Positions 11,801-20,594 of a stretch of DNA of 64,000 nucleotides are shown here, one piece after another. The stretch's first letter is position 1; every line of letters starts with the position of its first letter. The translations under genes were made by a program, and so were the position numbers. The notes under the pieces are model-generated. The model was given only the letters and a program-made list of their open reading frames with translations, ran no database searches and was not told the origin of the DNA. Location: contig NC_086183.1 in the NCBI RefSeq assembly GCF_023053635.1, positions 35,135,501 through 35,199,500 of the forward strand, written 5' to 3'. This stretch comes from Elgaria multicarinata webbii. Lineage: Eukaryota; Chordata; Lepidosauria; Squamata; Anguidae.

Positions 11801-14800
11801 TTGGGGCCCCACCTCTGGAGCTCTTAAAGACACAGACACCCCGTGTGGGCACAGGGAAGGAACGCGGCCCCAGGACCAACAGCAACCCATCCTGACCAAG
11901 GGCTCCCCAAGGCAGCTGCACTCTTGGTTGGAGAGCAGCAATCCCTGAGGAAATTTTGGAGCGGATTATAAAGAAGTCTGTCTGTAAGCACCTTGAAATC
12001 AATGCAGTGATTACTAGAAGCAAGCATGGTTTTGTCAAGAACAAATCCTGCCAGACGAATCTGATCCCACTTTTTGATGGGCAACCTCCCTTGTGGACTG
12101 TGGGAATGCTGTGGACGTCATATATCTTGACTTCAGCAAAGCTTTTGACAAAGTGACCCACGATATTCTGATGAACAAACTAGCTAAAACTGGGCTAGAT
12201 GGAACAACTATTAGGTGGATTCACAGTTGGCTACAGAATCGGACTCAAAGAGTGCTTATCAATGGAACCTTCTCAAACTGGGGGGAGGTAATGAGTGGGG
12301 CACTGCAGGGCTCAGTCCTGGGCCCAGCGATCTTCAACATTTTTTATTAATGATTTGGACGAGGAGGTTCAGGGAACACTTATCAAATTTGCAGATGACA
12401 CAATATTGGGTGGGACACGGAATAATGGGCTCAAGTTACAGAAAGCCAGATTCCAGCTGGACATCAGGAAAAACTTCCTGACTGTTAGAGCAGTATGACA
12501 ATGGAAACCATGACGGAGGGAGGTGGTGGGCTCTCCCACACTGGAGGCCTTCAAGAGGAAGCTGGAAAGCCACCAGTCAGGGATGCTTTAAGGTGGATTC
12601 CTGCACTGAGCAGGGGGTTGGACTCGATGGCCTTAGAGGCCCTTTCCAACTCTGCTATGCTATGATTCTATGATTCCGCTCTATCATCTGGCACTAGCAG
12701 CTCTGGACAAAAAAGCAAACTCCATGATAGGCATGAACTAAGGGAAAGTGACCCAAACACTTTATTCTATTATTCTTGTACATTAATATCTATTACTCTT
12801 GTACTGGGGCCATGTGCATAGAAGCCAGTGGGTGGAGCTGAGGGCTGTGTGAGGGGGAGAGGCTGCAGGCCATGCAGCTGATCAGAGAGGCACAGGGGGG
12901 ATCTCAGCTTTGAGCCCCAAATGCCCTCATGGTTCCTTCATTTCCCCCCTTGACATCCATGAGGTCTAGAAAGTTGCTTTAGTTTAAAAAAGGAAAGCCG
13001 CTGAGCCAAGACCAGTGCCCCTCACTGCCTTCCTCTCTCCGCCCAGGCATATGGAATTGGAGGGCTGCGGAAGAGGCAGGATGCAGCCTTGCTGGAGGAT
13101 CGCGACAAGCCCTATGTCTGTGACAGTGAGTGGGGCAGCCTCGGCCGGCATGGGCTGGGCCAGGCTGGGGAGGGGAGGGTGTGTGTGGATGTGTGGGTGT
13201 TTGTGGGTGGGTGTGGGTGTGATGTGGGGGGTTTGCCCTGCAGGTGTCTTGCTCTTGGTGCAGGAGGCCTCCTGCTGCTCCTCCTCCTCCTCCTCCTCCT
13301 CCTCAGGTGGAAGGCAGGTGCGCGGTGCGCCCTGGGAGGAGGTGGAGCTGCACCCCCAGGACGGCTCACCTTCCGCCCCGCAGCGAGGACACGTTTATTC
13401 CAGCAGGCCCTTTGGCCTGGAAGGGGGGCTGCAGCTGCAGGCCTGTTTTTTTGAATGGTTCGGGGGCTGCGCCTTTCTTTTGTTGACGTGTTTTTAAATG
13501 GTTTGTTTTTATGTTACGTTAAGATGTTGTTTTTAATCTGTCTTGTTATTGTTAGCTGCCTTGAGTGCCTTAAATAGATAACCGCAGGGAGGACCCTCTG
13601 GTAGCTTCTTATTATTACTATTATTGTTGTTATTATTATTAATTTGTATCCTGCTTTTTGCCCAATACTGGGCCTCCACAGAGTAGGAATTTTGCACCCT
13701 CCCCCTCCCACCCCGCTCCTACATAAATGGGGGTGGAAGCTGTCACGGAAGTGGGACGTGGGAGGTTGGGAAATGGCCCCGGCTGTTGACCCGCTGGGAG
13801 ACAGGGCTGCACCTGAGGCAAGAAACAAGGAGGGAGCCTGGCCGGGCGGGGTGGGTGGGACAGGGGGACAGAAGGGGGGGGGACTTGTACCTCCAAGGGG
13901 GCAGAATATTTTTGGGGGGTCATCTCCTCCTCTCATTTACACAGTCATTTGGGAGAGGTGCATGGGGTGTCCTCAGTAACCTCCCACATCCGTGGGCATG
14001 TGCACCTGTGCAAGGCAGCTCTGCCACATGACTGGGGAGGGGGGGAAGCCCCCCTGGAACGAGTTTCCCCACTGAGGACAAAATTGTTCCCTCTCTCTTT
14101 GGGGAGCGGACGGGGCCTCTCTCCTCGGAGTGGGGGGGGGCGGTTCCTGCCAGGCGATGCTTGCATCTGGGGCTTCTTTCTTTCCTTTCAGTTTGTGGGA
14201 AGCGCTACAAGAACCGCCCAGGACTGAGCTATCACTACACGCACACGCACCTGGCAGAGGAGGAAGGGGAGGAGGGCCCCGAGCGCCACACCCTGCCCTT
14301 CCATCGCAAGAACAACCACAAACGTGAGTGCCCCACACCCCTGCCCCTCCGTTTACTGTAAGGAAGACCCCGCCACTGCCAGCTGACGCCACCGCCGCCA
14401 CCCGGACTGGCAAACATTTGGCCTCTGGCTGCTTTGGCCTCTGTGGGCCTCTGTGGCTTTGGGTCGGCTGGGTGTTCCCTTTCCAGAAAGCTCAGCCTCA
14501 TGGCAGCACCTGAAAGGTTGTGCCTCCAGACTTACTCCTACTTCAAGGACTCCTATTGAAATCAATGGGACCTAAGTTAGTCACGGTTAGCTCACTTCCC
14601 ATTGATTTCAGTGGGTCTACTTTAAGTACGAATAAGCCTGAAGTCAATCCTAGAAAATCCCGCTGAGGGATTTTATTACGTTAAATGGTACGTAAGAATT
14701 ACTAATAAATAAATACATAATGGATGTTTTTGGCTTTCTTTGGATGCATGTGATAATACTTGCTAATCTTACAAAGTTGTGAGAATTACAGAAAGAGAAT

Positions 14801-17800
14801 GTATGTGAGAACACAAATATTCCAGCACTCTGTTCACACAGTGGCCAGCCAGCTGTTGACCAGGGACCCCCAAGCAGGACATGGTGCAACAGCACCCTCC
14901 CACCCATGTTCCCCTGCAACTGGTGTATATAAGCTTACTGCCTCGGATACTGGAGGTGGCACATAGCTATCAGGGCTAGTAGCCATGGACAGCCTCCGCC
15001 TCCTCCAGGAATTGATCCACCCCCCTTTTAAAGCCACCCAAATGGGTGGCCATCACCACATGTTCAGAGGAGGGCAACCAGGATGATCGGGGGCCTGGAA
15101 ACAAAGCCCTATGAAGAGAGACTGAAAGAACTGGGCATGTTTAGCCTGGAGAAGAGAAGATAGAGGGGAGACAGGATAGCACTCTTCAAATACTTAAAAG
15201 GTTGTCCCACAGAGGAGGGCCAGGATCTCTTCTCGATCCTCCCAGAGTGCAGGACACAGAATAACGGGCTCAAGTTAAAGGAAGCCAGATTCCAGCTGGA
15301 CATCAGGAAAAACTTCCTGACTGTTAGAGCAGTACAACAATGGAACCAATGAATGAGGGAGGTCGTGGGCATTCCCACACTAGAGGCCTTCAAGAGGCAG
15401 CTGGACAGCCCTTTGTCAGGGATGCTTCAAGGTGGATTCCTGCACTGAGCAGGAGGTTGGACTTGATGGCCTTATAGGCCCCTTCCATATTCTATGATTC
15501 TATGGTCTTGTGGTTGTGAGTTCCAGAGTTCAATTATGTGCTGTGTGAAGAAGTGAGCCACTTTGAACACTCAAAAGTACTATATAAACACTAAGGATTT
15601 AATAGTAAATAAGAATTTTGTACAAATGTAACACTGAGGGAAAGGTCTTAGCATGGTAGTGGAGCCCGAACGTTGCCTGAAACTGTCCTGAGTTCTGTCG
15701 CAGCTGGGCGGGACCCCTCTCTGCCCAAACGCCCCAAGAGCTGCGGCTGCCAGCCCGTGTAGGCAGTACAGAGCCAGGTGGGCCGAGCGCCTGACTTTGC
15801 TTCCCGTGTACATCCAGGCACGCGCAGGCGAGTCTCCGCCTTCCAACAGCCCTGTTCTGCAAGAGGTCCCGGTGCTTTGCTGCTCGGCTCTTCCTCTTCC
15901 GCAGTAGAAGCCCACCCTCTCTGCAAGGCTCCTGCCTTTCAAAAGTTTGCAGATCTTTAAAGGAACTGGAAATCAAAGGAGCTGTCAGGGTCGGTCTCCT
16001 CCTCTGGAGAGGGGGCGGCCCTTCCCCTCCGCCCTCGCAGAGCAGAGCGAGGGTCTTCGTTTTTAGCATCCACCGCCCTCCTCGCCCCCTGCCCTCCTGC
16101 TGATGAGGTTGCCATGGCAACTTGGTGGGTGGAATTGGCAGGTATAATATTTCCTGCTCTGATTTATCATTTCAATTAAGAGGAGCCGTGAGGAGCCCTG
16201 TGTGCTGGCGGAGGGCTGGGGCAGAGGAAGCATTTCTCTGCCACCCGCAATCCTTCCCCTGAGCAGGGTCGGTTTGATTTGCAAAGAGCAGGGCAGGGCA
16301 GGGCAGGGCGGGTGGGGTCACCCTCCTCCTGGCTGCTGGAGAGCTCTCTGTGGGTGGAATGCGCCCCACACTGTGCGCGTGTGTCTGTGCGCATGCGCAC
16401 ATAGACACCTCTCGCTCTCCAAGAATTCGTGTGTGTTTTGTGTGCAGGCATGGAAAAGCCTCTGCGCTGTAAAAGCTGCATGCGTGTGGATATACGCCAC
16501 ACATGTGTAGGTGAACATCTGGGTCCCATGAGCCTCAGCCCATCTCTGTGCTTGTGTGGAGGCGAAGCCAGAGGTGGGAGCAGTGCCCCCCTAATGCATG
16601 TGGAATGTAGATGGAGGGGAGGAGTTTCAGCCGGGTGGGGGGCAGAATATTTCTGGGCAACGATCTGAAAACCTTCTGTATAAAATTGCTGTGTGCGTTG
16701 GGAGCATCTTGACAACGCTGTGGGGGGTGGGAGGGTGTCTGTGCATAGCTGGAGGAGAGTGAATGGATGTGGAAACCTCCCCCCCCCCGTTTCTTTGAGG
16801 AGGGGGCAAAACGAGCCAGAAAAAGGATCTGCGTGGGGGTGTGGCCTGGATTATCCTGCCCCACATCACCAATTTCAGCTTCCAAAGCTGGCAGGAATGG
16901 TGGGGCAGGGGGAGGGGGAGGAAGGGGGAAGGGGAGAGCCCTCCTCTGCCCCCCTCCCCAACTAACACATCCCATCCCTTTTCTAGCCCGTTACCATGGA
17001 GACCAGTGCATGCTGATGTAGTCGAATCTGCACAAAGGAGCGAGATTGGGGGAAGGGTGTGAACACAGCCACTTCCTAAAGGAAGGAAGGAAGGAAGGAA
17101 GGAAGGAAGGGGGGCAGGATGCCTGGGTCCCTCCCCGGCGTGGGGCGGTGGGTGGGCCATCGCCCCCTCCTGACCCAGCCAGGGGCCCTGCTTCTCTCTT
17201 GGCTTCCAGGGCTTTCCACTGGGGGAGCTCCTTTCTCTGGCTCTGGGGTCTTCTTCTCCCCTAGCCAGGATTCTGTGGGTCTTGTATGTGCCTGCACCCC
17301 CTGCCCAGTTGTGGAGGTGAAGAGCCACCTCTATGCCTTCCGTCCCCATCAGTCCTTCCATTCTTTCCCTGAGCTACTCGTCTCCCTTCATGTCTTTCCT
17401 TCCTTTGCTTGCGTCTCGGTTTATTCAAGTGCACACAGATATTTATAGCACAGCCGCTTCCACAGGAACAGCCACGGCTTGCTCCCCGTACGAGTGACCC
17501 GGTGGTATTCCATTCCGCCCCCCCCCTCCCGCCCCTCTGCTTATTTCAGTTTGTTCATTTATTTTTGCATTTCTGGCTTTCTTCAGAATTTTACAAAGAG
17601 CTGAACTGGGTCCCAGAGAACCAGCGCAGGCACACAGGTAAATCCCACGGCAGCCCTGCAAGGTGTGAGGGACAGGAAGGGGGGGCCGTCCTGGCCTCCA
17701 CCTGGGCAGGTGGCTCAGCCACCCCTTCCAGCGATGGGGACTGCCCCAGCCCCCTCCTCCGTGCTTTGGATCCCCCTCTCCTGTCCTGTCCTGGACTTCT

Positions 17801-20594
17801 CCAGGGTCGTGGTGCGGTGTTGGGGCGTGCGGGGGCGGAGGAAGGTGGCCCTGGGCGTCCTTAGAGAGGTCTCGGCTCAGGAACAAACACGTCCACATTC
17901 TGCCTCCAGGAAGGCTAAACTCTCTGAGGAGAACGAAGCGAGCGAAGCCGCTGTTGTTTTGCGCACTGTGATTCCGCGTGTGGCGTCCGTCTTGTGTCTT
18001 TCAACCCATTTGGAACGCTTTGACAACAGATGGATGGAGGGGTCGGGAATGGAAGGGCGGGGTGGGGCAGGGGGGCATTTGAGACCAGGGCTGGAACCGT
18101 GGAGCCTGTCGCCCATGCAGGAAGTTGCACGGACTGTGCGCATACCTGCACAAATCATGTGTGGCGAATGCATGTGGCGAATTTATTTATTTATTACATT
18201 TATTTCATTTATATACCACCCCATAGCCGAAGCTCTCTGGGCGGTTTACAAAGGTTAAAAATTGTGAACATTAAAAACAAATATACAAAAATTTAAAACC
18301 ATCAAAAGCATAAAAACAACAATATCCATTGAAAACAACTGTTCTGGGGTCAGTTAAAAACTCAGCATGTGTTGTTAACTGTCTGGGAGAAGAGAAAAGT
18401 CTTGACCTGGCGCCGAAAAGATAACAATGTTGGCGCCAGGCGAGCCTCGTCGGGGAGATCATTCCACAATTGGGGGGCCACCACTGAGAATGCCCCCTCC
18501 CTTGTTGCCATCCTCTGAGCTTCCCGAATGCGTGCGACAAACGCTCTGGTTGGCAGCACACTGCTGCAGCAGGCGCCCGGTGTGGGTGACCTGCCGTTTC
18601 TTTACGAGGGAGTAAAGGGTGTCGTGGGTCATCTGTGGCGCGCAAAGCATTCCGGCTGCTGAGAATCCCTGCTTGCGAACAAGGCGACGGCAGAACTCCT
18701 GACACGTTCTCGTGACTCCGGCAGCGAGAGCAGGAGCGCGTGCAGGTGGAAGAGGCGAGGTGTGGAATAATTCCCCCCAGGTGGGGAGGTGTATGCTGGC
18801 TCTGCACTGCCCATCCTTGATTTTGGCCTCTCCTTGCTGTTTTACAGCTAAGAAAGCTCCGGACGGCACAGTCATACCAAACGGTTATTGTGATTTCTGT
18901 CTAGGCGGCTCCAAGAAGACCGGCTGCCCGGAGGATCTCATCTCCTGCGCAGACTGTGGACGCTCAGGTGAGTGTCTGCCTGTGTGATGGTGGAGGTGTG
19001 CAAAGGGGGGAGGCTGGACCCGCACGGAGCAGGCCCAGCACGAGGGGCGGGAAGGCACTACTGCGCCTGGGGCAGCAGGGCGGCGATGCCCGGCTCTGCT
19101 GCCACGCCTCTCGGGCATGGTGGGCACGGGCACGGCAGAAGGCCCCCCGGCTTGGCACGCAGGTTCGGTCCTCGGCAGCATCTCCAGGTAGAGGGAAGGA
19201 CCCCACTGGAACTTCCTGGAGAGCTGCCCCTGCCAGTCAGTGGTGCCAATTCTGGGCTGGCTGGACCCGGGCTCTGGCTCAGGAGAAGGCCACATCCGAG
19301 GCCTCTATGGCTTCTGGGGCAAATCCCGGCCCTTGCTGCAATCGGGAACGCTGAGCTATTAGGCCCAAAAGTAATTACCCTAGTCGGTAGGGAGCGGAGA
19401 TGTGGGTGTGTTGGGGACTTAATCTGAGCCAAGATCTACCTGAAGGGAGCATTGTTCTGAACCTGTGGATCAGGCGCATCACAGCAAGGGACCTGCTGGC
19501 ACGCCTTTCCCAGGGCTTTGCGCAAAGCGCCTTAGGTTGATGCACCAGCTGCATAGGATCTGGTCATTGTTATCTTGTGCTGTGGTAACAACCGCACTGG
19601 ACTACTGCTATGGGCTGTATGCGGGTCTGCCCTTGGAAAGGGTCTTGCTCGCCCCCCCCTCGATTGGCCACCTTGAAGGCTCTTTCCAGTGGGAAACACG
19701 CCTTCCGAGCAGAGGAGCGCGTGGAGGCCGTGTGCCCGACTGACTGCCCTTTCGGCAAATGGGCTTGGGGAGGCAGGCTTTCAGCACAGGCAGGGCAGTG
19801 GGGGGAGCCCCGCTCTCTGGGCAGGGGCTCACGGCCGCTCTGCTCTTCCTTGCTTGCCCAGGGCACCCCTCGTGCCTGCAGTTCACGGTGAACATGACGG
19901 CTGCCGTGCGGACGTACCGGTGGCAGTGCATCGAATGCAAGAGCTGCAGCCTCTGCGGCACCTCGGAGAATGATGTACGTCACCTGGGCCGAGATGGGTA
20001 CCTGCTGTGCATGAGCTGCGCTTGACGCCCTGCCCCGCCCCACCCCTTCAAGCTCTCCGCCCCACAGCACCCGGGAGGGCCACCGCCTGGCCCTGCTCCC
20101 GCACCCTTCCTCGTGGCCATTGGCAAGGCTCAGTCATGCGCTGGCTGTCTTGGAACCGCCCACCCCAGCCCCAATGAGCCACTGCCAGCCCATGCGGACA
20201 GTTCTGAGCGGGCTCAGGATCGAGGCAGCTTCCTGGGTGCCGTTCGAGACCGGGGTGCGTGTGCCCGCCCACCCGCCCGGGGGCTGCTTTGCCCCTTTCC
20301 TCCATCCGAATGGCCTTTCTGCCTCCTCTCCCGTAGGACCAGCTGCTATTCTGCGATGACTGTGACCGGGGCTATCACATGTACTGCCTGAGCCCCCCCA
20401 TGGCTGAGCCCCCTGAAGGTGAGGAGGGCCCTAGCATGGGAATGGGGGAGGGGCACGGGGCCCTGGCGGGGGAAGGCCAGGCTCTGATGCTGCTCTCCCC
20501 CCCGCCCCCCTTTCCCCCCACAGGAAGCTGGAGCTGCCACTTGTGCCTGCGGCAGTTGAAGGAGAAGGCGTCGGCCTACATCACCCTGACCTAG
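2571..20594 (+). CDS. DPF1: DPF1 (neuro-d4, BAF45b), whole coding span, 12 exons
   Basis: The twelve exons join into an open frame of 388 codons, against roughly 380-390 for the recalled human protein. In order: an N-terminal requiem/DPF domain (about residues 12-85), an acidic linker, a C2H2 zinc finger (C198, C201, H214, H219), and two PHD fingers. PHD1 ligands are C275, C278, C294, C297, H302, C305, C323 and C326. PHD2 ligands are C329, C332, C344, C347, H352, C355, C370 and C373. All are present. From family knowledge, DPF1 is a neuronal subunit of the BAF (SWI/SNF) chromatin remodeller, and its tandem PHD module binds the acetylated or otherwise acylated histone H3 tail in the nucleus. 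Paralogue choice rests on [12 protein letters not shown], the FYKEL-WVPE linker after the C2H2 finger, the ending ASAYITLT, and the SIPA1L3 neighbour, which fit DPF1 better than DPF2 or DPF3. Thr60 replaces a usually conserved Arg. Confidence 0.96.
2603..4718 (+). other. DPF1: DPF1 intron 1, no other gene
   Basis: Contains CCCT and GGGA simple-sequence tracts at about 2700-2845, a CA/TG-rich stretch at 3040-3075, and near 4567-4600 a TTGCAAGAGTTCAGCTG segment that recurs in introns 3 and 5. No conserved coding frame was seen. Confidence 0.6.
4719..4879 (+). CDS. DPF1: DPF1 coding exon 2, start of the requiem domain
   Basis: Residues 12-64, beginning [20 protein letters not shown], between acceptor TTCTTACAG and donor CAG|GTGGGG, entering in phase 2 and leaving in phase 1. 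MEKTHRGPG carries Thr60 where the family has Arg (MEKRHRGPG), explicable by one base change (AGG to ACG). Confidence 0.96.
4921..4962 (+). repeat. GGCG/GGCA tetranucleotide repeat
   Basis: Imperfect tandem GGCG then GGCA units in DPF1 intron 2, just downstream of exon 2. Confidence 0.8.
5055..5490 (-). mobile_element. CR1 LINE, 3' fragment (antisense, DPF1 intron 2)
   Basis: Read on the minus strand, this is the last part of CR1 ORF2 followed by the 3' end and the terminal ATTCTATGATTCT repeat at 5055-5075. It is the same family as 15061-15504 and 59125-59681. It is 5'-truncated, as is usual for CR1. Confidence 0.9.
5821..5862 (+). repeat. (TG)n-(AG)n microsatellite
   Basis: About 14 TG units followed by about 7 AG units, in intron 2 roughly 50 bp before DPF1 exon 3. 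Confidence 0.95.
5913..6020 (+). CDS. DPF1: DPF1 coding exon 3
   Basis: Residues 65-100, [20 protein letters not shown] through LRPCEFKI, ending the requiem domain. Acceptor CTCTCTTTCAG, donor TTG|GTAAGA, phase 1 in and phase 1 out. Confidence 0.96.
7007..7610 (+). repeat. 17-bp minisatellite in DPF1 intron 3
   Basis: About 30 copies of a 17-bp unit (GGGGCTCTTCATGGGCA) with few variants. A GTCCTCC-rich interrupter recurs at 7021, 7195, 7404 and 7579, giving a higher-order period of about 174-209 bp. Since 17 is not a multiple of three, all three + frames stay open for over 200 codons and read a 17-residue motif such as [17 protein letters not shown]. This is repeat arithmetic, not evidence of a protein. 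Confidence 0.95.
7700..7885 (+). repeat. Interspersed-repeat tail, unclassified
   Basis: A GCTGCCCTGGGATCCC-type segment ends in AATAAATTGGCAATAATAAA, resembling the 3' tail of a reptilian LINE or SINE. I could not assign the family. Confidence 0.35.
7998..8075 (+). repeat. Interspersed repeat with ACTACAACTCCCA core
   Basis: ACTACAACTCCCATAATCC is followed by the inverted pair AATCCCCAGC / GCTGGGGATT (8018-8044) and a GTCCAGCACATGTGGAGGGC segment. The wording recurs in reptile genomes as I remember them. It also resembles a ZNF143 site. Confidence 0.45.
8125..8207 (+). mobile_element. L2-like LINE 3' tail
   Basis: CCGCCCAGAGAGCTTTGGCT followed by GGGTGGTATACAAG and an ATAAATAAA tail. The same 3' end appears in antisense attached to an L2-type ORF2 C terminus at 18180-18735, which gives the family. 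A GAT/TTA simple repeat precedes it. Confidence 0.7.
8484..8611 (+). CDS. DPF1: DPF1 coding exon 4
   Basis: Completes Asp101, then encodes residues 102-143, [20 protein letters not shown], the lysine/glutamate-rich linker, ending LDCP. Acceptor CATGGCAG, donor CCG|GTGAGA, leaving in phase 0. Confidence 0.95.
9113..9202 (+). CDS. DPF1: DPF1 coding exon 5
   Basis: Residues 144-173, an acidic linker ([14 protein letters not shown]) running into a basic [10 protein letters not shown] stretch that may help nuclear localisation. Acceptor CTGTTGCAG, donor AAG|GTGTGC, phase 0 at both ends. Confidence 0.93.
10655..11430 (-). mobile_element. Older CR1-type LINE copy, antisense, interrupted
   Basis: Read on the minus strand it gives a CR1 ORF2 C terminus, [20 protein letters not shown], followed by the 3' UTR. 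The sequence breaks at 11136-11220, where a different CR1 tail has inserted, and resumes at about 11228. It lies in DPF1 intron 5. Confidence 0.85.
11136..11220 (-). mobile_element. CR1 3'-end fragment nested in an older CR1
   Basis: Starts with the reversed terminal repeat (ATCATAGAATCATAGAATAG) and continues through AGTTGGAAGGGGCC to the TTCCTGC region. Sequence on both sides belongs to the other CR1 subfamily, so this is a nested, strongly 5'-truncated insertion. Confidence 0.75.
11450..11700. repeat. Unclassified AT-rich segment with TTGCAAGAGTT/AACTCTTGCAA words
   Basis: Contains AACTCTTGCAA and TAGCTCTTGCAAAGCT. These are reverse-complement relatives of AAGCTTTGCAAGAGTTC at about 4572-4588 and GTGCAAGAGTTCAGCTG at about 6371-6387. 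It may be a diverged interspersed repeat of unknown family. Confidence 0.35.
11945..12676 (+). mobile_element. CR1 LINE with partial reverse transcriptase, internally deleted
   Basis: Encodes CR1 reverse-transcriptase blocks: [14 protein letters not shown] (about 12026-12067), [16 protein letters not shown] (12124-12171), [16 protein letters not shown] (about 12299-12346) and [10 protein letters not shown] (about 12386-12415). It then jumps straight into the ORF2 C terminus ([12 protein letters not shown]) and the 3' tail ending ATTCTATGATTC. Frame changes lie between the first and second blocks and after FNIF, so it cannot make a working protein. The region normally lying between the FADD block and the C terminus is missing. 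The join lies in GGACACGGAATAA (12413-12425). Confidence 0.9.
13047..13125 (+). CDS. DPF1: DPF1 coding exon 6
   Basis: Residues 174-199, [20 protein letters not shown] then KPYVCD, which includes Cys198, the first C2H2 ligand. Acceptor CCGCCCAG, donor GACA|GTGAGT, phase 0 in and phase 1 out. The [12 protein letters not shown] segment favours DPF1 over its paralogues. Confidence 0.95.
13272..13305 (+). repeat. (CTC)n microsatellite
   Basis: A run of CTC/TCC triplets in DPF1 intron 6. Confidence 0.9.
13478..13680. repeat. LINE-tail-like AT-rich segment, unclassified
   Basis: T-rich wording (GTTTTTATG, TTGTTATTGTTAGCTGCCTT) followed by a TTA/TTG triplet run at 13609-13641 and AATTTGTATCCTGCTTTTTG. 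It resembles two reptilian repeat tails back to back. The family is not assigned. Confidence 0.3.
14192..14323 (+). CDS. DPF1: DPF1 coding exon 7, C2H2 zinc finger
   Basis: Completes Ile200, then residues 201-243 beginning [20 protein letters not shown]. Provides Cys201, His214 and His219 of the Krueppel-type finger, then an acidic stretch and HRKNNHK. Acceptor TTTCCTTTCAG, donor AAAC|GTGAGT, phase 1 out. Confidence 0.97.
14552..14615. repeat. Short palindromic repeat with ATTGAAATCAATGGGA arms
   Basis: Left arm CCTATTGAAATCAATGGGA at 14552-14570 and right arm TCCCATTGATTTCAGTGGG at 14597-14615 are nearly reverse complements, about 26 bp apart. This wording is common in reptile genomes as I recall. 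It could be a foldback or MITE-like element; the family is unknown. Confidence 0.5.
14818..15560 (-). mobile_element. Older CR1-type copy split by a second CR1
   Basis: Antisense 3' UTR and ORF2 C terminus of the same subfamily as 10655-11430 run from 14818 to 15060, and the sequence continues at about 15505-15560 (CTTGTGGTTGTGAGTTCC, TGTGCTGTGTGAAGAAG). The interval is filled by a CR1 in the opposite orientation. Confidence 0.8.
15061..15504 (+). mobile_element. CR1 LINE 3' fragment nested in the older copy
   Basis: Begins TGTTCAGAGGAGGGCAACC, encodes the CR1 ORF2 C terminus ([14 protein letters not shown], then [14 protein letters not shown]) and ends in the TTCTATGATTCTATG tail. It is 5'-truncated and lies in DPF1 intron 7. 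Confidence 0.9.
17081..17111 (+). repeat. (GGAA)n microsatellite
   Basis: About seven GGAA units in DPF1 intron 7. Confidence 0.95.
17587..17637 (+). CDS. DPF1: DPF1 coding exon 8 (51-nt linker exon)
   Basis: Completes Gln244 and encodes [16 protein letters not shown] (245-260) between the C2H2 finger and PHD1. Acceptor TTCTTCAG, donor ACAG|GTAAAT. Both junctions are phase 1 and the length is a multiple of three, so skipping it would keep the frame. Confidence 0.93.
18180..18735 (-). mobile_element. L2-type LINE, ORF2 C terminus and 3' tail
   Basis: On the minus strand it encodes [20 protein letters not shown] and [11 protein letters not shown], the characteristic L2 ORF2 C terminus. The 3' UTR follows and ends in CCGCCCAGAGAGCTTCGGCT and an ATAAATAAA-type tail at 18180-18200. 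5'-truncated, in DPF1 intron 8. This copy identifies the short tails at 8125, 41201 and 58368. Confidence 0.85.
18848..18967 (+). CDS. DPF1: DPF1 coding exon 9, first half of PHD1
   Basis: Completes Ala261, residues 262-300, [20 protein letters not shown] onward. Contains zinc ligands C275, C278, C294 and C297. Acceptor GCTGTTTTACAG, donor TCAG|GTGAGT, phase 1 at both ends. Confidence 0.97.
19440..19640 (+). mobile_element. L2-like LINE remnant
   Basis: Translates in part to [16 protein letters not shown], matching the SRLDYCNALYAGLP block of L2-type reverse transcriptases. Short and old, in DPF1 intron 9. Confidence 0.6.
19862..19974 (+). CDS. DPF1: DPF1 coding exon 10, PHD1 to PHD2 junction
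   Basis: Completes Gly301, residues 302-338, [20 protein letters not shown] onward to CGTSEND. Supplies H302, C305, C323 and C326 of PHD1 and C329 and C332 of PHD2. Acceptor TTGCCCAG, donor GAT|GTACGT, leaving in phase 0. Confidence 0.97.
20337..20418 (+). CDS. DPF1: DPF1 coding exon 11, PHD2
   Basis: Residues 339-365, [20 protein letters not shown], then PMAEPPE. Carries C344, C347, H352 and C355. Acceptor CTCCCGTAG, donor GAAG|GTGAGG, phase 1 out. Confidence 0.97.
20524..20594 (+). CDS. DPF1: DPF1 coding exon 12 with stop
   Basis: Completes Gly366, then residues 367-388, [22 protein letters not shown], and TAG at 20592-20594. Holds the last PHD2 ligands C370 and C373. Acceptor TTTCCCCCCACAG. 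The C terminus matches recalled human DPF1. Confidence 0.97.

Noticed and set aside
4719-20594. Assigning the d4 gene to DPF2 or DPF3
   Set aside because: [12 protein letters not shown], the FYKEL-WVPE linker, the C terminus ASAYITLT and the SIPA1L3 neighbour match DPF1; the recalled DPF2 and DPF3 sequences differ at these points.
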